NCBI GenBank assembly: GCA_900315635.1 | Contig: OMZV01000002.1 | Span: forward strand, 62,001 to 126,000 | Source of the DNA: an uncultured Prevotella sp. | Lineage (GTDB): Bacteria > Bacteroidota > Bacteroidia > Bacteroidales > Bacteroidaceae | Direction of reading: 5' to 3' | Length of the DNA: 64,000 bases | Shown here: positions 41,664 to 49,924 of the stretch, piece after piece | Numbering within the stretch: the first letter of the stretch is position 1 | Layout: each line of letters begins with the position of its first letter | Made by a program: the position numbers and the translations under genes | The notes under the pieces: generated by a model | Databases searched by the model: none | Told to the model about the DNA's origin: nothing | The model's input: only the letters and a program-made list of their open reading frames with translations

Positions 41664-44228
41664 TTAGAATTTATAAGCGATGTTCAACATGCCGTTAATG
41701 CCATTGACATAGTATTTCTTAACGTTGCGAGAGAACTTATAAGCACGGTCGTTACGGGTTCCGTCGTTTCTCAGAGTATAGTCTGAACGGCTCTGCTCAT
41801 AGCCACCGCTTACAATCTTCCGGTTGTCCAGAATGTTTGTAACCATCAGGTTGATTGACAGGCTTCCGTGCTTAAGATAAATGCTCTTACCGATAGATCC
41901 GTCGAGCATGAAGCCTCCGTGACCTTTTGCCTGACCCGGAACAACATAGTTGCCGTCGTTGTCAACGTCACCGGCATTAACCAATGTCTGTCCGTAACGG
42001 CGTGAAGGAGCGTATGAAAGGTATATGCGGTCGTAATAGTTTCCATTGAGATCGATGTACCATCCGCTCTTATGGAAACTGAGGATTGCACTGTATGCGG
42101 ACAATGGTGTGCCGTTCTCGCGCATGTCCTTATTATATACAATGTCATCAGTGTAGGTAGCTTGTGTAGAGTTCAAGTAGCGAACATTGGCATTGTTGAC
42201 GTTCTTGGCATCACTCCAAGTACCTAGAGTCTTGAAGTTAAGGAAGCTTGTAAGCTTGAAGTCGAGTCCGAACTCAACGCCATAGTAATTCTTCTTGATG
42301 TTTGTCATCGATACGTAAGAGAACGAATTGATGTCATCGAAGTAGTAGTTCTGCCATTCCGTAACGTTGGACAGGTGGCTGTAGTAAGCACTGATGTTGG
42401 CGTGCAGCCATGTTCCGAGATACTGGTAACTGAATTCAGAGCTGAAGATACGCTCATTCTTCAGGTTGTTTACAAAGTCATTGTTCATTTCCGGAGAAAC
42501 GAAAGCGGCTGTAATCTGAGGAGCACGCTGCTCATATCCGATGCCAAGAGCCACTGTATTGCCCTTGCCGAGGTTGAAAGTACCGTTGAACTTGCCGCCA
42601 CCAGAAAGGAACTCAGCTGTCTTTGACTTTCCGAAAGAGTTGTCGGCGAACATACCATTGCGCATATTGCCACGACGGTTCATTCCGTCATAGCCGAGTT
42701 TGGCGCCAAGAGTGTAATGCAGAATGCCGATAGTCTGTGAGAAAGAACTCCAAGCCTTGCCCTGACGAATCTTCAAGTCATAGTCGTAACCGAAGCGGTC
42801 GCCCTCATATATGAGCTTTCCAAGACCCTGAGTGCCCATAGTATTGAGGTCATACTGGACGCGTGGGTCTGTCGAGGCATACGTTCCGAGAGCGTAAGTA
42901 TTGATGTTGTGGTAGCTGTCGGCACCGAGCAAGTCTTCCATTGTCTGATAATGATGACCGATGTTCTGTCCGAGAATGATACCGGCATTGAACTGCTTGT
43001 CCTTTCCGATACGGTTGCTGAAAGTCGAAGCCATGTTCACCATCATGTTGTCGTTGTGCTTAGCCTGAACGAAATAGAGCGCATCTTTTCCGTTCTTTGC
43101 GGCCTCACGGTTAGCATAGTACAGGCGATCCCAGTTGATTTGGCGGTTAGCTTTGTTCTGCCACCACAGAACAGCTGTGTTCCAATCGGCAAGAGCCTGC
43201 GATGTGCGGTAACGGCTGTCGGTCTCATCCCAAACATCATAATAGCTTGAAGGAAGATTCTTCCAGTAGTCAGGCTGTGGATTATCAGTATTGTTGTAGT
43301 TAAGCTTTGTGCTCTTGTACATCGAATACTTAGCGAATACCGATGTAGTGAGCTTCATGTTGTCGTTGATGTCCCAGTCCCAAGTCAGTATTGCAGACGG
43401 CGCAAAGTCGTTGACGACTCGGCTGTTACGCTTGTGTCCGTTCTGATAACCCCAATACGGGTTGTACTGGAAGTCGTTGGCAAGCCAGTAAGCCTCGTCG
43501 GTACTTGCACCCTGAGAAGCACGCTCAGTCGGGTTGCCCCATGTCGAGAAACTCAGCGAGTGACCATTGTTCCACTTCTTTTGAACACCGAAGAAGTAGG
43601 ATAGGGCGTTGTAGAAAGTACCCTCGACATATCCGCGGTTAGCCCAACGGTAAGTGAGGTTAGCGGCGAAAGCCCATCCATGGCTGTTGAATCCTGAAGC
43701 ATAAGTGTACATGCCGCGGAGAGTGTAGTTGCGGTTGGCTGCGGAGAGAGTGATACGGTTTCCGGCTGCCATTGAACCGGCGCGGAAGTCATAGTTGTTA
43801 CTGCCCGCCATGCCTGCTACCGAGAAGGCATTGTCCTCGAACGGCAACGCAAAGTCAACGTTCTTGGTCTGCTGGTTCAGTCCACCGACCAACGAATAGC
43901 GGAACTGTCCACTTTCCATATCATTCATCGGTGTACCATTGATGTAGATGTCGTTGTACTTCTGGTTGAAAGCACGGTAACGGAACCGCAGCGGCGAGAA
44001 GAGATACCCCACCTCAGAAGCGTAGACGTTACTGTTGGAGTTGAGGATTGTGACATTGTCGCTCATGTCCTCGTCCTCGCCCAGCTGCGCCTCGGTGAAT
44101 GTGAAAGCCTGCTCGTCGAGAGCGTTGGCCGTTTGCTCCTGCTGGCTGGCACCGTTCTTTGGCTCTTGTGCCATGGCGGCTGACGTGCAGCAGAGGGCTA
44201 TCACAGCAAGTTTCAGCTTTTTCTGCAT
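41664..44228 (-). CDS. TonB-dependent receptor (SusC-unlike), nucleic-acid locus
   Basis: 854 residues. Signal peptide, then a short acidic N-terminal stretch (TFTEAQLGEDEDMSDNVTILN) and a plug-like region (FRYRAFNQKYNDIYINGTPMNDM). A long beta-barrel follows, rich in Tyr/Asn/Trp, ending YYVNGINGMLNIAYKF with a terminal Phe. There is no carboxypeptidase-like N-terminal domain, and no SusD partner follows, so it differs from SusC. It would take up a bulky substrate through the outer membrane using TonB energy. Operon order: receptor, DUF5689, OB-fold lipoprotein. The divergent gene encodes a secreted nuclease. Confidence 0.85.
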   Translation of the reverse strand: MQKKLKLAVIALCCTSAAMAQEPKNGASQQEQTANALDEQAFTFTEAQLGEDEDMSDNVTILNSNSNVYASEVGYLFSPLRFRYRAFNQKYNDIYINGTPMNDMESGQFRYSLVGGLNQQTKNVDFALPFEDNAFSVAGMAGSNNYDFRAGSMAAGNRITLSAANRNYTLRGMYTYASGFNSHGWAFAANLTYRWANRGYVEGTFYNALSYFFGVQKKWNNGHSLSFSTWGNPTERASQGASTDEAYWLANDFQYNPYWGYQNGHKRNSRVVNDFAPSAILTWDWDINDNMKLTTSVFAKYSMYKSTKLNYNNTDNPQPDYWKNLPSSYYDVWDETDSRYRTSQALADWNTAVLWWQNKANRQINWDRLYYANREAAKNGKDALYFVQAKHNDNMMVNMASTFSNRIGKDKQFNAGIILGQNIGHHYQTMEDLLGADSYHNINTYALGTYASTDPRVQYDLNTMGTQGLGKLIYEGDRFGYDYDLKIRQGKAWSSFSQTIGILHYTLGAKLGYDGMNRRGNMRNGMFADNSFGKSKTAEFLSGGGKFNGTFNLGKGNTVALGIGYEQRAPQITAAFVSPEMNNDFVNNLKNERIFSSEFSYQYLGTWLHANISAYYSHLSNVTEWQNYYFDDINSFSYVSMTNIKKNYYGVEFGLDFKLTSFLNFKTLGTWSDAKNVNNANVRYLNSTQATYTDDIVYNKDMRENGTPLSAYSAILSFHKSGWYIDLNGNYYDRIYLSYAPSRRYGQTLVNAGDVDNDGNYVVPGQAKGHGGFMLDGSIGKSIYLKHGSLSINLMVTNILDNRKIVSGGYEQSRSDYTLRNDGTRNDRAYKFSRNVKKYYVNGINGMLNIAYKF

Positions 44229-44259
44229 AGTAAAATATTAAAAGTGTATTTATTTTGTG

Positions 44260-44267
44260 CAAAGTAA
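44260..44267 (-). promoter_or_regulatory. Weak promoter -7 box of the TonB receptor operon
   Basis: TTACTTTG followed by CAC on the minus strand, 31 nt before the ATG; one base off the consensus. Confidence 0.4.
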
Positions 44268-44379
44268 CAAAATAAATTTTAAAAAGAAAAGCCTTTTTCC
44301 ATAAAAATTCGGTTAAAGGTGCAAATAATTGAATTAAACATACAAATAATTGAAATTATTTCCCGATATTTGCAGCATG

Positions 44380-44411
44380 AAAGTGAAGAGTGGAAAACGA
44401 AGAGTGAAGAA
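44380..44411. repeat. Dispersed GAAGAGTGAAGAA repeat
   Basis: AAAGTGAAGAGTGGAAAACG and AAGAGTGAAGAATC, the same family as at 24335-24478, in the leader region of the nuclease gene. The rest of 44229-44465 is AT-rich with no ORF. Confidence 0.65.
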
Positions 44412-44465
44412 TCAAATACTTAATAGTAATAGAAGGAATAAAAACAATAAAGCAAATAAATAAAG

Positions 44466-45506
44466 ATGAAAAAGCAACTATTCATGCTCATGCTGCTTGT
44501 GCTTGTTTGCACTACAGCTTCGGCACAGAGGAAACTGGCTGGCTATGCCGTTGGATTCTACAACCTGGAGAACTTGTTCGACTACACCCACGACGAGGGT
44601 AAGAACGACTATGAGTTCCTTCCCGATGGTTCCTACCACTGGAACGAGATGAAGTACACTCACAAACTGCACAACATGTCGCGTGTCCTTGCTGAGATGG
44701 GAACCGACAAAATACCAGACGGCTGTGCGTTCATCGGAGTCAGTGAGGTCGAGAACGACCATGTCCTTACCGACCTTGTTGCCCAGCCGTCACTGGCAGC
44801 CCGCAACTTCAAGTTCTGCCATATCGAAGGTCCTGACCGTCGTGGCATCGATTGTGCCCTGCTTTACAATCCAAAGTATTATAAGGTGAACAACGTTAAG
44901 CTTGTTCCTTACGTACCGGAACTTGCAAAGGACAGCACCTTCAAGACCCGTGGCTTCCTTACCGTCAGCGGAGAGCTTGCCGGTGAGCATGTCGACGTTA
45001 TCGTCTGCCACTGGCCAAGCCGTTTCAGCGGCTCGTTCTATCGTGAGACAGCCGGTCGTGAGGTTCGTGCCGTGAAGGATTCTCTGCTTAAGGACGACCC
45101 TAACGTTAAGGTATTCATCATGGGCGATATGAATGACGACCCGACAAACAAGAGTATGTATGACTGCCTTGGCGCTAAGGAAGATATAGATAAGGTAAAG
45201 GCTGACGAGATGTACAACCCTTGGTATAACACTCTTGTCAAGGGACATACCGGAACTCTGAAGTATCAGGGCAACTGGAACCTCTTCGACCAAATTGTCA
45301 TGACTCCAAACCTTTTGAACCAGAACGGCAAGAAGGACTTCTCGACGCTTAAGTTCATTTCCCATCAGATATTCCGCCGTGATTATCTGTTCCAGGAAAC
45401 AGGCAAATATAAGGGCAACACAAAGCGCACAACAGCCGGTGGTGTATGGCTCGATGGCTATAGCGACCACCTGCCGACAGTGGTGTACTTGGCAAAAGAA
45501 ATCTAA
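44466..45506 (+). CDS. Secreted endonuclease/exonuclease/phosphatase family protein
   Basis: 346 residues. Signal peptide (LMLLVLVCTTASAQ), then the EEP fold: AVGFYNLENLFDYTHD (catalytic Asn), FIGVSEVENDHVL (metal-binding Glu), RRGIDCALLYN, VIVCHWPSR (His), FIMGDMNDDP (Asp/Asn pair) and the last DGYSDHLPTVV (catalytic Asp-His). All catalytic positions are intact. It would hydrolyse phosphodiester bonds of nucleic acids, or other phosphate esters, in the periplasm or outside. Divergent from the TonB receptor operon, which suggests shared work. Confidence 0.9.
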   Translation: MKKQLFMLMLLVLVCTTASAQRKLAGYAVGFYNLENLFDYTHDEGKNDYEFLPDGSYHWNEMKYTHKLHNMSRVLAEMGTDKIPDGCAFIGVSEVENDHVLTDLVAQPSLAARNFKFCHIEGPDRRGIDCALLYNPKYYKVNNVKLVPYVPELAKDSTFKTRGFLTVSGELAGEHVDVIVCHWPSRFSGSFYRETAGREVRAVKDSLLKDDPNVKVFIMGDMNDDPTNKSMYDCLGAKEDIDKVKADEMYNPWYNTLVKGHTGTLKYQGNWNLFDQIVMTPNLLNQNGKKDFSTLKFISHQIFRRDYLFQETGKYKGNTKRTTAGGVWLDGYSDHLPTVVYLAKEI

Positions 45507-45518
45507 GCCTCACTAAAG

Positions 45519-46103
45519 TTATAGTACGTCCTTGAACATTTGATTGTAATACTCCGCTTTTTTCTCGACCTTCATAGGGTAGGCACGACTACTGCTTGGC
45601 TCGCGATAAAGGCGGAGTATTCTATTTTCAAACGGGAATTCAATAAACGAGCCCATCTTCATTTTCTTTGCATTCTGAATGTTGAAATGCTCAGTGAAGA
45701 TAGATGTTGCCAGTTGTCCGGCAGCAAGGACGGCACGGCATTCTGAGAGATAATGAAGCATTCCGTCAAGGTCGGCTTGCTCTATTACCTCTAAGTCTTT
45801 GTCGGAAGCAGTACCTTTTGTTCTTCTAATCTTAAGGCATGTGTCGAAAATGGCTATCCCTTTCTCAGCCAGAAACTCCTTTAGCTCGTCAAGCCGCCAT
45901 GTCTTTTCACCTGGCTTGATGAAATAATCCTTATTTCCAAAGAAGCACAGTCCCATTATCCGCCACATGTCGTTCATGAAGTTAGGATAATACCATTCCA
46001 TACACCATCTCTTCGGTGCTGGCGGGAAAGTGCCTAACATCAACAACTTCGCATTCTTCGGCAAAAACGGCTCGAAAGGATGCGTCTCTATTTCTGCTTC
46101 CAT
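45519..46103 (-). CDS. Uracil-DNA glycosylase family protein
   Basis: 194 residues from MEAEIETHPFEPFLP (46103); an ATG at 46124 adds 7 residues and lies closer to the upstream repeat. Motif 1 region LMLGTFPPAPKRWCMEWYYPN, then IAIFDTCLKIRRTKGTASD, CRAVLAAGQLATSIF and a C-terminal REPSSSRAYPMKVEKKAEYY, matching the UDG-like fold found in Bacteroidales. It would remove damaged bases (uracil or mismatched pyrimidines) from DNA; exact specificity unknown. Same strand as udk, separated by a short hairpin repeat. Confidence 0.82.
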   Translation of the reverse strand: MEAEIETHPFEPFLPKNAKLLMLGTFPPAPKRWCMEWYYPNFMNDMWRIMGLCFFGNKDYFIKPGEKTWRLDELKEFLAEKGIAIFDTCLKIRRTKGTASDKDLEVIEQADLDGMLHYLSECRAVLAAGQLATSIFTEHFNIQNAKKMKMGSFIEFPFENRILRLYREPSSSRAYPMKVEKKAEYYNQMFKDVL

Positions 46104-46132
46104 TTTGCAATGAATGTTTAGCATTGAGCCTG

Positions 46133-46168
46133 AACATCCTTCCCATTTGGGAAGGCTTGGTTTGGCTT
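46133..46168. repeat. Short GC-rich hairpin repeat (CATCCTTCCC...GGGAAGGCTTGG)
   Basis: ACATCCTTCCCATTTGGGAA and GGCTTGGTTTGG lie between udk and the UDG gene. It is one end of the MITE-like family. Confidence 0.6.
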
Positions 46169-46170
46169 TC

Positions 46171-46794
46171 CTACTTTATCAATCCCTCAATATATTTGCA
46201 GAGAATGCTTATTCCACGGACATTCTCACCACCCTGTGGAATAATCAAGTCGGCATAACGCTTTGTCGGCTCAATGAACTGCTCGTGCATAGGCTTCAGA
46301 ACCTTCAGGTATCTGTCGACCACCATCGAAACCGTACGTCCGCGGTCAATGGTATCCCGCTGGATATTGCGGATGAGGCGCTCGTCAGAATCACAGTCGA
46401 CGAATATCTTCAAGTCCATCATGTCACGCAGTTTCCTGTTTATAAGCGTCATGATACCTTCGATGATGATTACCGGCTTCGGCTCCACGTGGATAGTTTC
46501 CGGCAGTCGGTTGCTGAGAATGTAACTGTATGTAGGTTGCTCAATAGCCTTGCCGTGGCGCAACTCGTTGACCTGCTCTATAAGTAGTTTCCAGTCGAAC
46601 GCGTCTGGGTGGTCGAAGTTGATAGCCTTGCGCTCCTCGTCGGTGAGTCCCGTCGTGTCATTATAGTATGAGTCAAGTGGAACAACAGCCACATAGTCTG
46701 GTGGCAGAGCCTCCACGATTTTCCTAACCACAGTTGTCTTGCCGGAACCAGTTCCGCCGGCTATGCCTATAATTGTAACTTTGTCGTTAACCAT
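46171..46794 (-). CDS. udk: Uridine kinase
   Basis: 207 residues, normal length. Walker A GIAGGTGSGKTTVVRKI, then VVPLDSYYNDTTGLTDEER, FDHPDAFDWKLL, PVIIIEGIMTL and RLIRNIQRDTIDRGRTV. It phosphorylates uridine or cytidine to the monophosphate in the pyrimidine salvage route. It starts 18 nt after the DUF308 gene, so the two are probably co-transcribed. Nucleoside salvage fits a cell that also degrades nucleic acids, although this gene is in a separate transcript from the nuclease locus. Confidence 0.96.
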   Translation of the reverse strand: MVNDKVTIIGIAGGTGSGKTTVVRKIVEALPPDYVAVVPLDSYYNDTTGLTDEERKAINFDHPDAFDWKLLIEQVNELRHGKAIEQPTYSYILSNRLPETIHVEPKPVIIIEGIMTLINRKLRDMMDLKIFVDCDSDERLIRNIQRDTIDRGRTVSMVVDRYLKVLKPMHEQFIEPTKRYADLIIPQGGENVRGISILCKYIEGLIK

Positions 46795-46812
46795 GAAATG
46801 ATTTTTGAAGGA

Positions 46813-47520
46813 TTATTCTTTGTTGTTTGTAGAGTCAGTTTTAGTATCGTCATCAGCTTCGGTTATGACCTCAGCCTCAGTAATGTCTTCCGGTGCCTGC
46901 ATCTTTGCGCGTGCCTCGGCAGCTGCCTTCTGTGCGGCATTAGCCTTGTCGTAAGCCTTTCGCATCTGGTAAATCTTTATCGAGTCAACACACTCTACCA
47001 GACCATAGAATATCATACACCATCCGATGAGTTGCATTACCAGGTCGATAGCTTCGCCGGTGCGGAAAAGAACGAAAACTCCTATTCCGAAAGTAACGAG
47101 CGGGAACAGCCAGAATAGAACAGGGACTGAGGAGAACTTTGTCGCACGTCCCAGGTTGACAAGCTGGTTGATGGCTCCGAGAATAAGAATTATAGCCAGT
47201 ACAACCACAATTCCTTTGACGAACTCGGCAGGCAGGAATATCAGTATAGCTCCAAGAATCATGCTACCTACGCCCACGATAGGGAATGCCGGTACTGTGC
47301 GTGATACCTTGTTGCCGTCTTGGTCGAACAACTCTTTCGCCGACTCGAACCGCTTCTTTGTGTAGTGGTAAACAATAAAGGATATTAGTCCGGTTGCAAA
47401 GAATATTCCTCCAATGACTATCGTCAGCCACTGAAGGGTCTGTCCACCGTATTCTAGCAATAGAATTCCAACTATAATTGCGCAAACAGCGCGGAATATT
47501 GCACTCTGGAAAAGTTTCAT
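46813..47520 (-). CDS. DUF308 (HdeD-like) membrane protein
   Basis: 235 residues from MKLFQSAIFRAVCAIIVG (47520); the promoter box at 47541-47548 lies between this ATG and all earlier ones. Six or so membrane helices in two repeats (IVGILLLEYGGQTLQWLTIVIGG; MILGAILIFLPAEFVKGIVVVL), then a charged cytoplasmic tail rich in Ala/Lys/Glu/Asp (AAQKAAAEARAKMQ...EADDDTKTDS). HdeD relatives act in acid resistance in enteric bacteria; no role is known here. Divergent from the histidine phosphatase. Confidence 0.8.
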   Translation of the reverse strand: MKLFQSAIFRAVCAIIVGILLLEYGGQTLQWLTIVIGGIFFATGLISFIVYHYTKKRFESAKELFDQDGNKVSRTVPAFPIVGVGSMILGAILIFLPAEFVKGIVVVLAIILILGAINQLVNLGRATKFSSVPVLFWLFPLVTFGIGVFVLFRTGEAIDLVMQLIGWCMIFYGLVECVDSIKIYQMRKAYDKANAAQKAAAEARAKMQAPEDITEAEVITEADDDTKTDSTNNKE

Positions 47521-47540
47521 AAGATTCGGTATTTTATGGC

Positions 47541-47548
47541 AAAGATAG
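47541..47548 (-). promoter_or_regulatory. Promoter -7 box of the DUF308-udk operon
   Basis: TATCTTTG followed by CC on the minus strand, 20 nt before the ATG at 47520. Confidence 0.65.
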
Positions 47549-47642
47549 TCTTTTCTTTTGATGTTCACAAATAAATTCAGGAAAATTCGGGACAATAGAT
47601 GAAAATTCATGTTGACGGCTTTGTGGTTCCACTTGTTTGCAG

Positions 47643-47650
47643 TAATTTTG
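47643..47650 (+). promoter_or_regulatory. Promoter -7 box of the histidine phosphatase gene
   Basis: TAATTTTG followed by CACC, 27 nt before the ATG at 47678. Confidence 0.65.
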
Positions 47651-47677
47651 CACCTCGGAATATTCAAGATAACGAAA

Positions 47678-48190
47678 ATGACTAGATTATATTTGGTGCG
47701 GCATGGACTGACATTCGACAATGCCGCAAAGATTCTGCAAGGTCAGGTCCAGGGCGAGCTTAATCCGGTCGGAATCCAGCAGGCTGAGGCTGTTCGTGAC
47801 AAGATGAAGAATGCTAAGATTGACGCTTTCGTGTCAAGCGATCTGCATCGCAGCATGCAAACTTGCGAGATTATAGCAGCCCCTCATCACAAGAAGGTGG
47901 AGACTACAGTCCTGCTTCGGGAACGTGACTGGGGCTCAATGACCGGCAAGTTCATTCCCGACCTGCCCAAAGACCCGAAAGACTGGCCAGAAGATGTCGA
48001 GACGATACCACACCTGAAAGCCCGTGCGCAGAACTTCCTGACATGGCTGAAGGTGACTTATCCCGGCAAGACCGTCCTTGCGGTAGGGCACGGAATAGTC
48101 AACAAGGCTATCCAGAGCGTGTACTTCAAGAAACCGATGAACGAAATTCCACGCATGGACAACGCCGAAGTAAGAGTGCTCGATTTGTAA
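47678..48190 (+). CDS. Histidine phosphatase (phosphoglycerate mutase-like)
   Basis: 170 residues from MTRLYLVRHGLT, where the catalytic RHG motif begins (His9). Other active-site features: FVSSDLHRSMQTCEII (Arg), LLRERDWGSMTG and the second His in VLAVGHGIVNKAIQ. Belongs to the branch with phosphatases such as alpha-ribazole phosphatase or broad phosphatases; a true mutase is less likely because of the short length. An in-frame ATG at 47609 lies upstream of the promoter box and is not used. Confidence 0.87.
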   Translation: MTRLYLVRHGLTFDNAAKILQGQVQGELNPVGIQQAEAVRDKMKNAKIDAFVSSDLHRSMQTCEIIAAPHHKKVETTVLLRERDWGSMTGKFIPDLPKDPKDWPEDVETIPHLKARAQNFLTWLKVTYPGKTVLAVGHGIVNKAIQSVYFKKPMNEIPRMDNAEVRVLDL

Positions 48191-48288
48191 GATTGTTTCC
48201 TGTTTTGACCGTGTTGGCAATGCAATTAGAGCCAATTTCGTAACTGTTTGATGGTCAACGGCTACGCAAGACATGCCAAAACGGGTTG

Positions 48289-48371
48289 TAAAAGACGCCC
48301 AATTACATCGTAAAAGACGCCCAATTAGAACGTAAAAGGGACCGAATCAGAATGCGATTCGGTCCCTTTTA
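48289..48371. repeat. 22-bp periodic array D with terminator hairpin
   Basis: Units TAAAAGACGCCCAATTA at 48289 and 48311 (spacing 22; inverted relative to arrays A and B), then TAAAAGGGACCGAATC at 48333. The last forms a perfect 16-bp hairpin with 48356-48371 (7-nt loop) ending in CCCTTTTA. It lies between convergent genes and is likely a bidirectional terminator. Confidence 0.88.
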
Positions 48372-48433
48372 GGATTTTGTATGGCTTTAACTACAATTTA
48401 TGTCATTATCTTTCAATTGACGTACAGGGCAAT

Positions 48434-49537
48434 TTATCTGTGTCCTCCGAAGCTTCCGTGAGAGCTTCCACCGCCGAAACCGCCGGAGTGTGAGCTGCTG
48501 CCACCGCCGAAGCTACGTGAGCCACCACCGAAACTGCTGCTTGAGCGTGACGGGCTGAATGAGCTGCCAGGTGAGCTGAATGAGCGACTTGGAGTGCTGA
48601 ACGAGCGGCTAGGTGCTGTGCGGCTCTGGTTTATTGAGCGTGACGGAGCCGACTGCGGCTGGAAACTGCTGCGATTCATAGTCCTTGTCTGTCCGCCGAA
48701 GTTGCTTCTTGACGGGCTCTGAGTAACAGTTGTACGGGTGCTGCTCTGTGGGAAAGCGGTGCCGCGGTTGCCGCCGAACTGACGGGTGTTGCGGTTCTGC
48801 ATCTGGATATTGTTCTGACCGTTCTCGTTGAGAGTGCGGTTTCTGATAACTCCATTGCCGAAGGTTCCACGATTCTGCGGAGTGCCGCCGCCGATGGTGC
48901 GGTTTCTGTTGACACCAGCGCCGTTGCCGAATGTTCTGCCACCGTTATTGTTGTTATTGTTGCGGTTGTTGAGATTGCCGAACGAGCGGTTGCGGTTGTC
49001 GAATCCATTGCGGTAGTCGCCGCGGTTGAATCCGTCGCGCATTCCCATTGCCGGTCCACGGTCAGGGCGTCCCCAGTCACGGCGTCCGCGATACCAGCTG
49101 TGTCCGCCATTCATGCGCCAGCTGTGTCCGCCACGATAGACGGCATAGAAGTGCGGATGACCGAAGTAGAAGTAATCACGAACCGGGTAGCGGGCGTAGA
49201 TTCCGAAGTGCCAGTAGCCTCCCGACCAGTAGATAGGACGGTAGAAATAGGCTGCGTCGCAGAAGGCGCGGTACTGCCAGTCCAGAAGTATATAACTCAG
49301 GTCGAGGTTGCGGTAGCGCCAGTAAGCGCCGTAAAGGTCGTCGATGGTGTTGACATTGAGCAGATAGTCGAGGTTGATCTCGTAGGCTGCTTCATACTGG
49401 TCCTCAGTAAGGTTCAGCTCGTAAGCCATCTTGTCGGTCAGGAACAAGGCTTCGTTACGTGCCTGCTCGTAACTCATGGCTGAAGCCGAGACTGTCATTG
49501 TGAACAGCATTACAAGGGCAAAAGCGAACTTTTTCAT
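48434..49537 (-). CDS. Secreted protein with long Arg/Ser/Asn/Gly/Phe-rich disordered region
   Basis: 367 residues. Signal peptide (FALVMLFTMTVSASA), a helical domain (about 22-75, LNLTEDQYEAAYEINLDYL), an aromatic region of Tyr/Trp/His/Gly (YWSGGYWHFGIYARYPVRDY), then over 200 residues of low complexity. These comprise RN and RGG-like repeats (NRSFGNLNNRNNNNNNGG), RT/RS repeats (SRSINQSRTAPSRSFSTPSR) and a FGGGS-rich end. The composition is strongly basic. No enzyme motif. It may bind surfaces, nucleic acids or polysaccharide, or assemble into a gel; this is inference from composition. Confidence 0.75.
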   Translation of the reverse strand: MKKFAFALVMLFTMTVSASAMSYEQARNEALFLTDKMAYELNLTEDQYEAAYEINLDYLLNVNTIDDLYGAYWRYRNLDLSYILLDWQYRAFCDAAYFYRPIYWSGGYWHFGIYARYPVRDYFYFGHPHFYAVYRGGHSWRMNGGHSWYRGRRDWGRPDRGPAMGMRDGFNRGDYRNGFDNRNRSFGNLNNRNNNNNNGGRTFGNGAGVNRNRTIGGGTPQNRGTFGNGVIRNRTLNENGQNNIQMQNRNTRQFGGNRGTAFPQSSTRTTVTQSPSRSNFGGQTRTMNRSSFQPQSAPSRSINQSRTAPSRSFSTPSRSFSSPGSSFSPSRSSSSFGGGSRSFGGGSSSHSGGFGGGSSHGSFGGHR

Positions 49538-49600
49538 AATAGTATCTTTTTTATTGTTAATCGATGTGTCTTAATGAGATGTTTTCTTAATCTCACGATG

Positions 49601-49608
49601 CAAAGGTA
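49601..49608 (-). promoter_or_regulatory. Promoter -7 box of the low-complexity secreted protein
   Basis: TACCTTTG followed by GC on the minus strand, 63 nt before the ATG at 49537. Confidence 0.65.
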
Positions 49609-49806
49609 ATAAGAAATATTGTATGCCAAAAAGGATTTTCCCTAAACAGTGGGGGAATTTCCCTATACCCTCTTCGCAGGCGGTAACCCGTTGGCACAGA
49701 GTTACAATACTATTACAGCCAAATGCATGAAATTGACGATTATTGGTTTTTTTACCATTTGAAATAAAAAACGGGAAAAAGATTGTCTATATTAAAAAAA
49801 TATAAT

Positions 49807-49814
49807 TAACTTTG
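49807..49814 (+). promoter_or_regulatory. Promoter of the coiled-coil lipoprotein/OmpA operon, long leader
   Basis: TAACTTTG followed by CACAC, with a TTG at 49783 at the -33 distance. The leader is about 105 nt and holds a small hairpin (GATTGTGAA...GCAATC near 49828-49854). No ORF lies in 49620-49924. Confidence 0.65.
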
Positions 49815-49924
49815 CACACAAAAGTTGATTGTGAATAGTATGTTTTCGCAATCATACTTTATATATAAATAAGGTATAAGTCTGTAGAGAGAGAAATAAT
49901 TTAAGATAAATATAACAAAAATCA

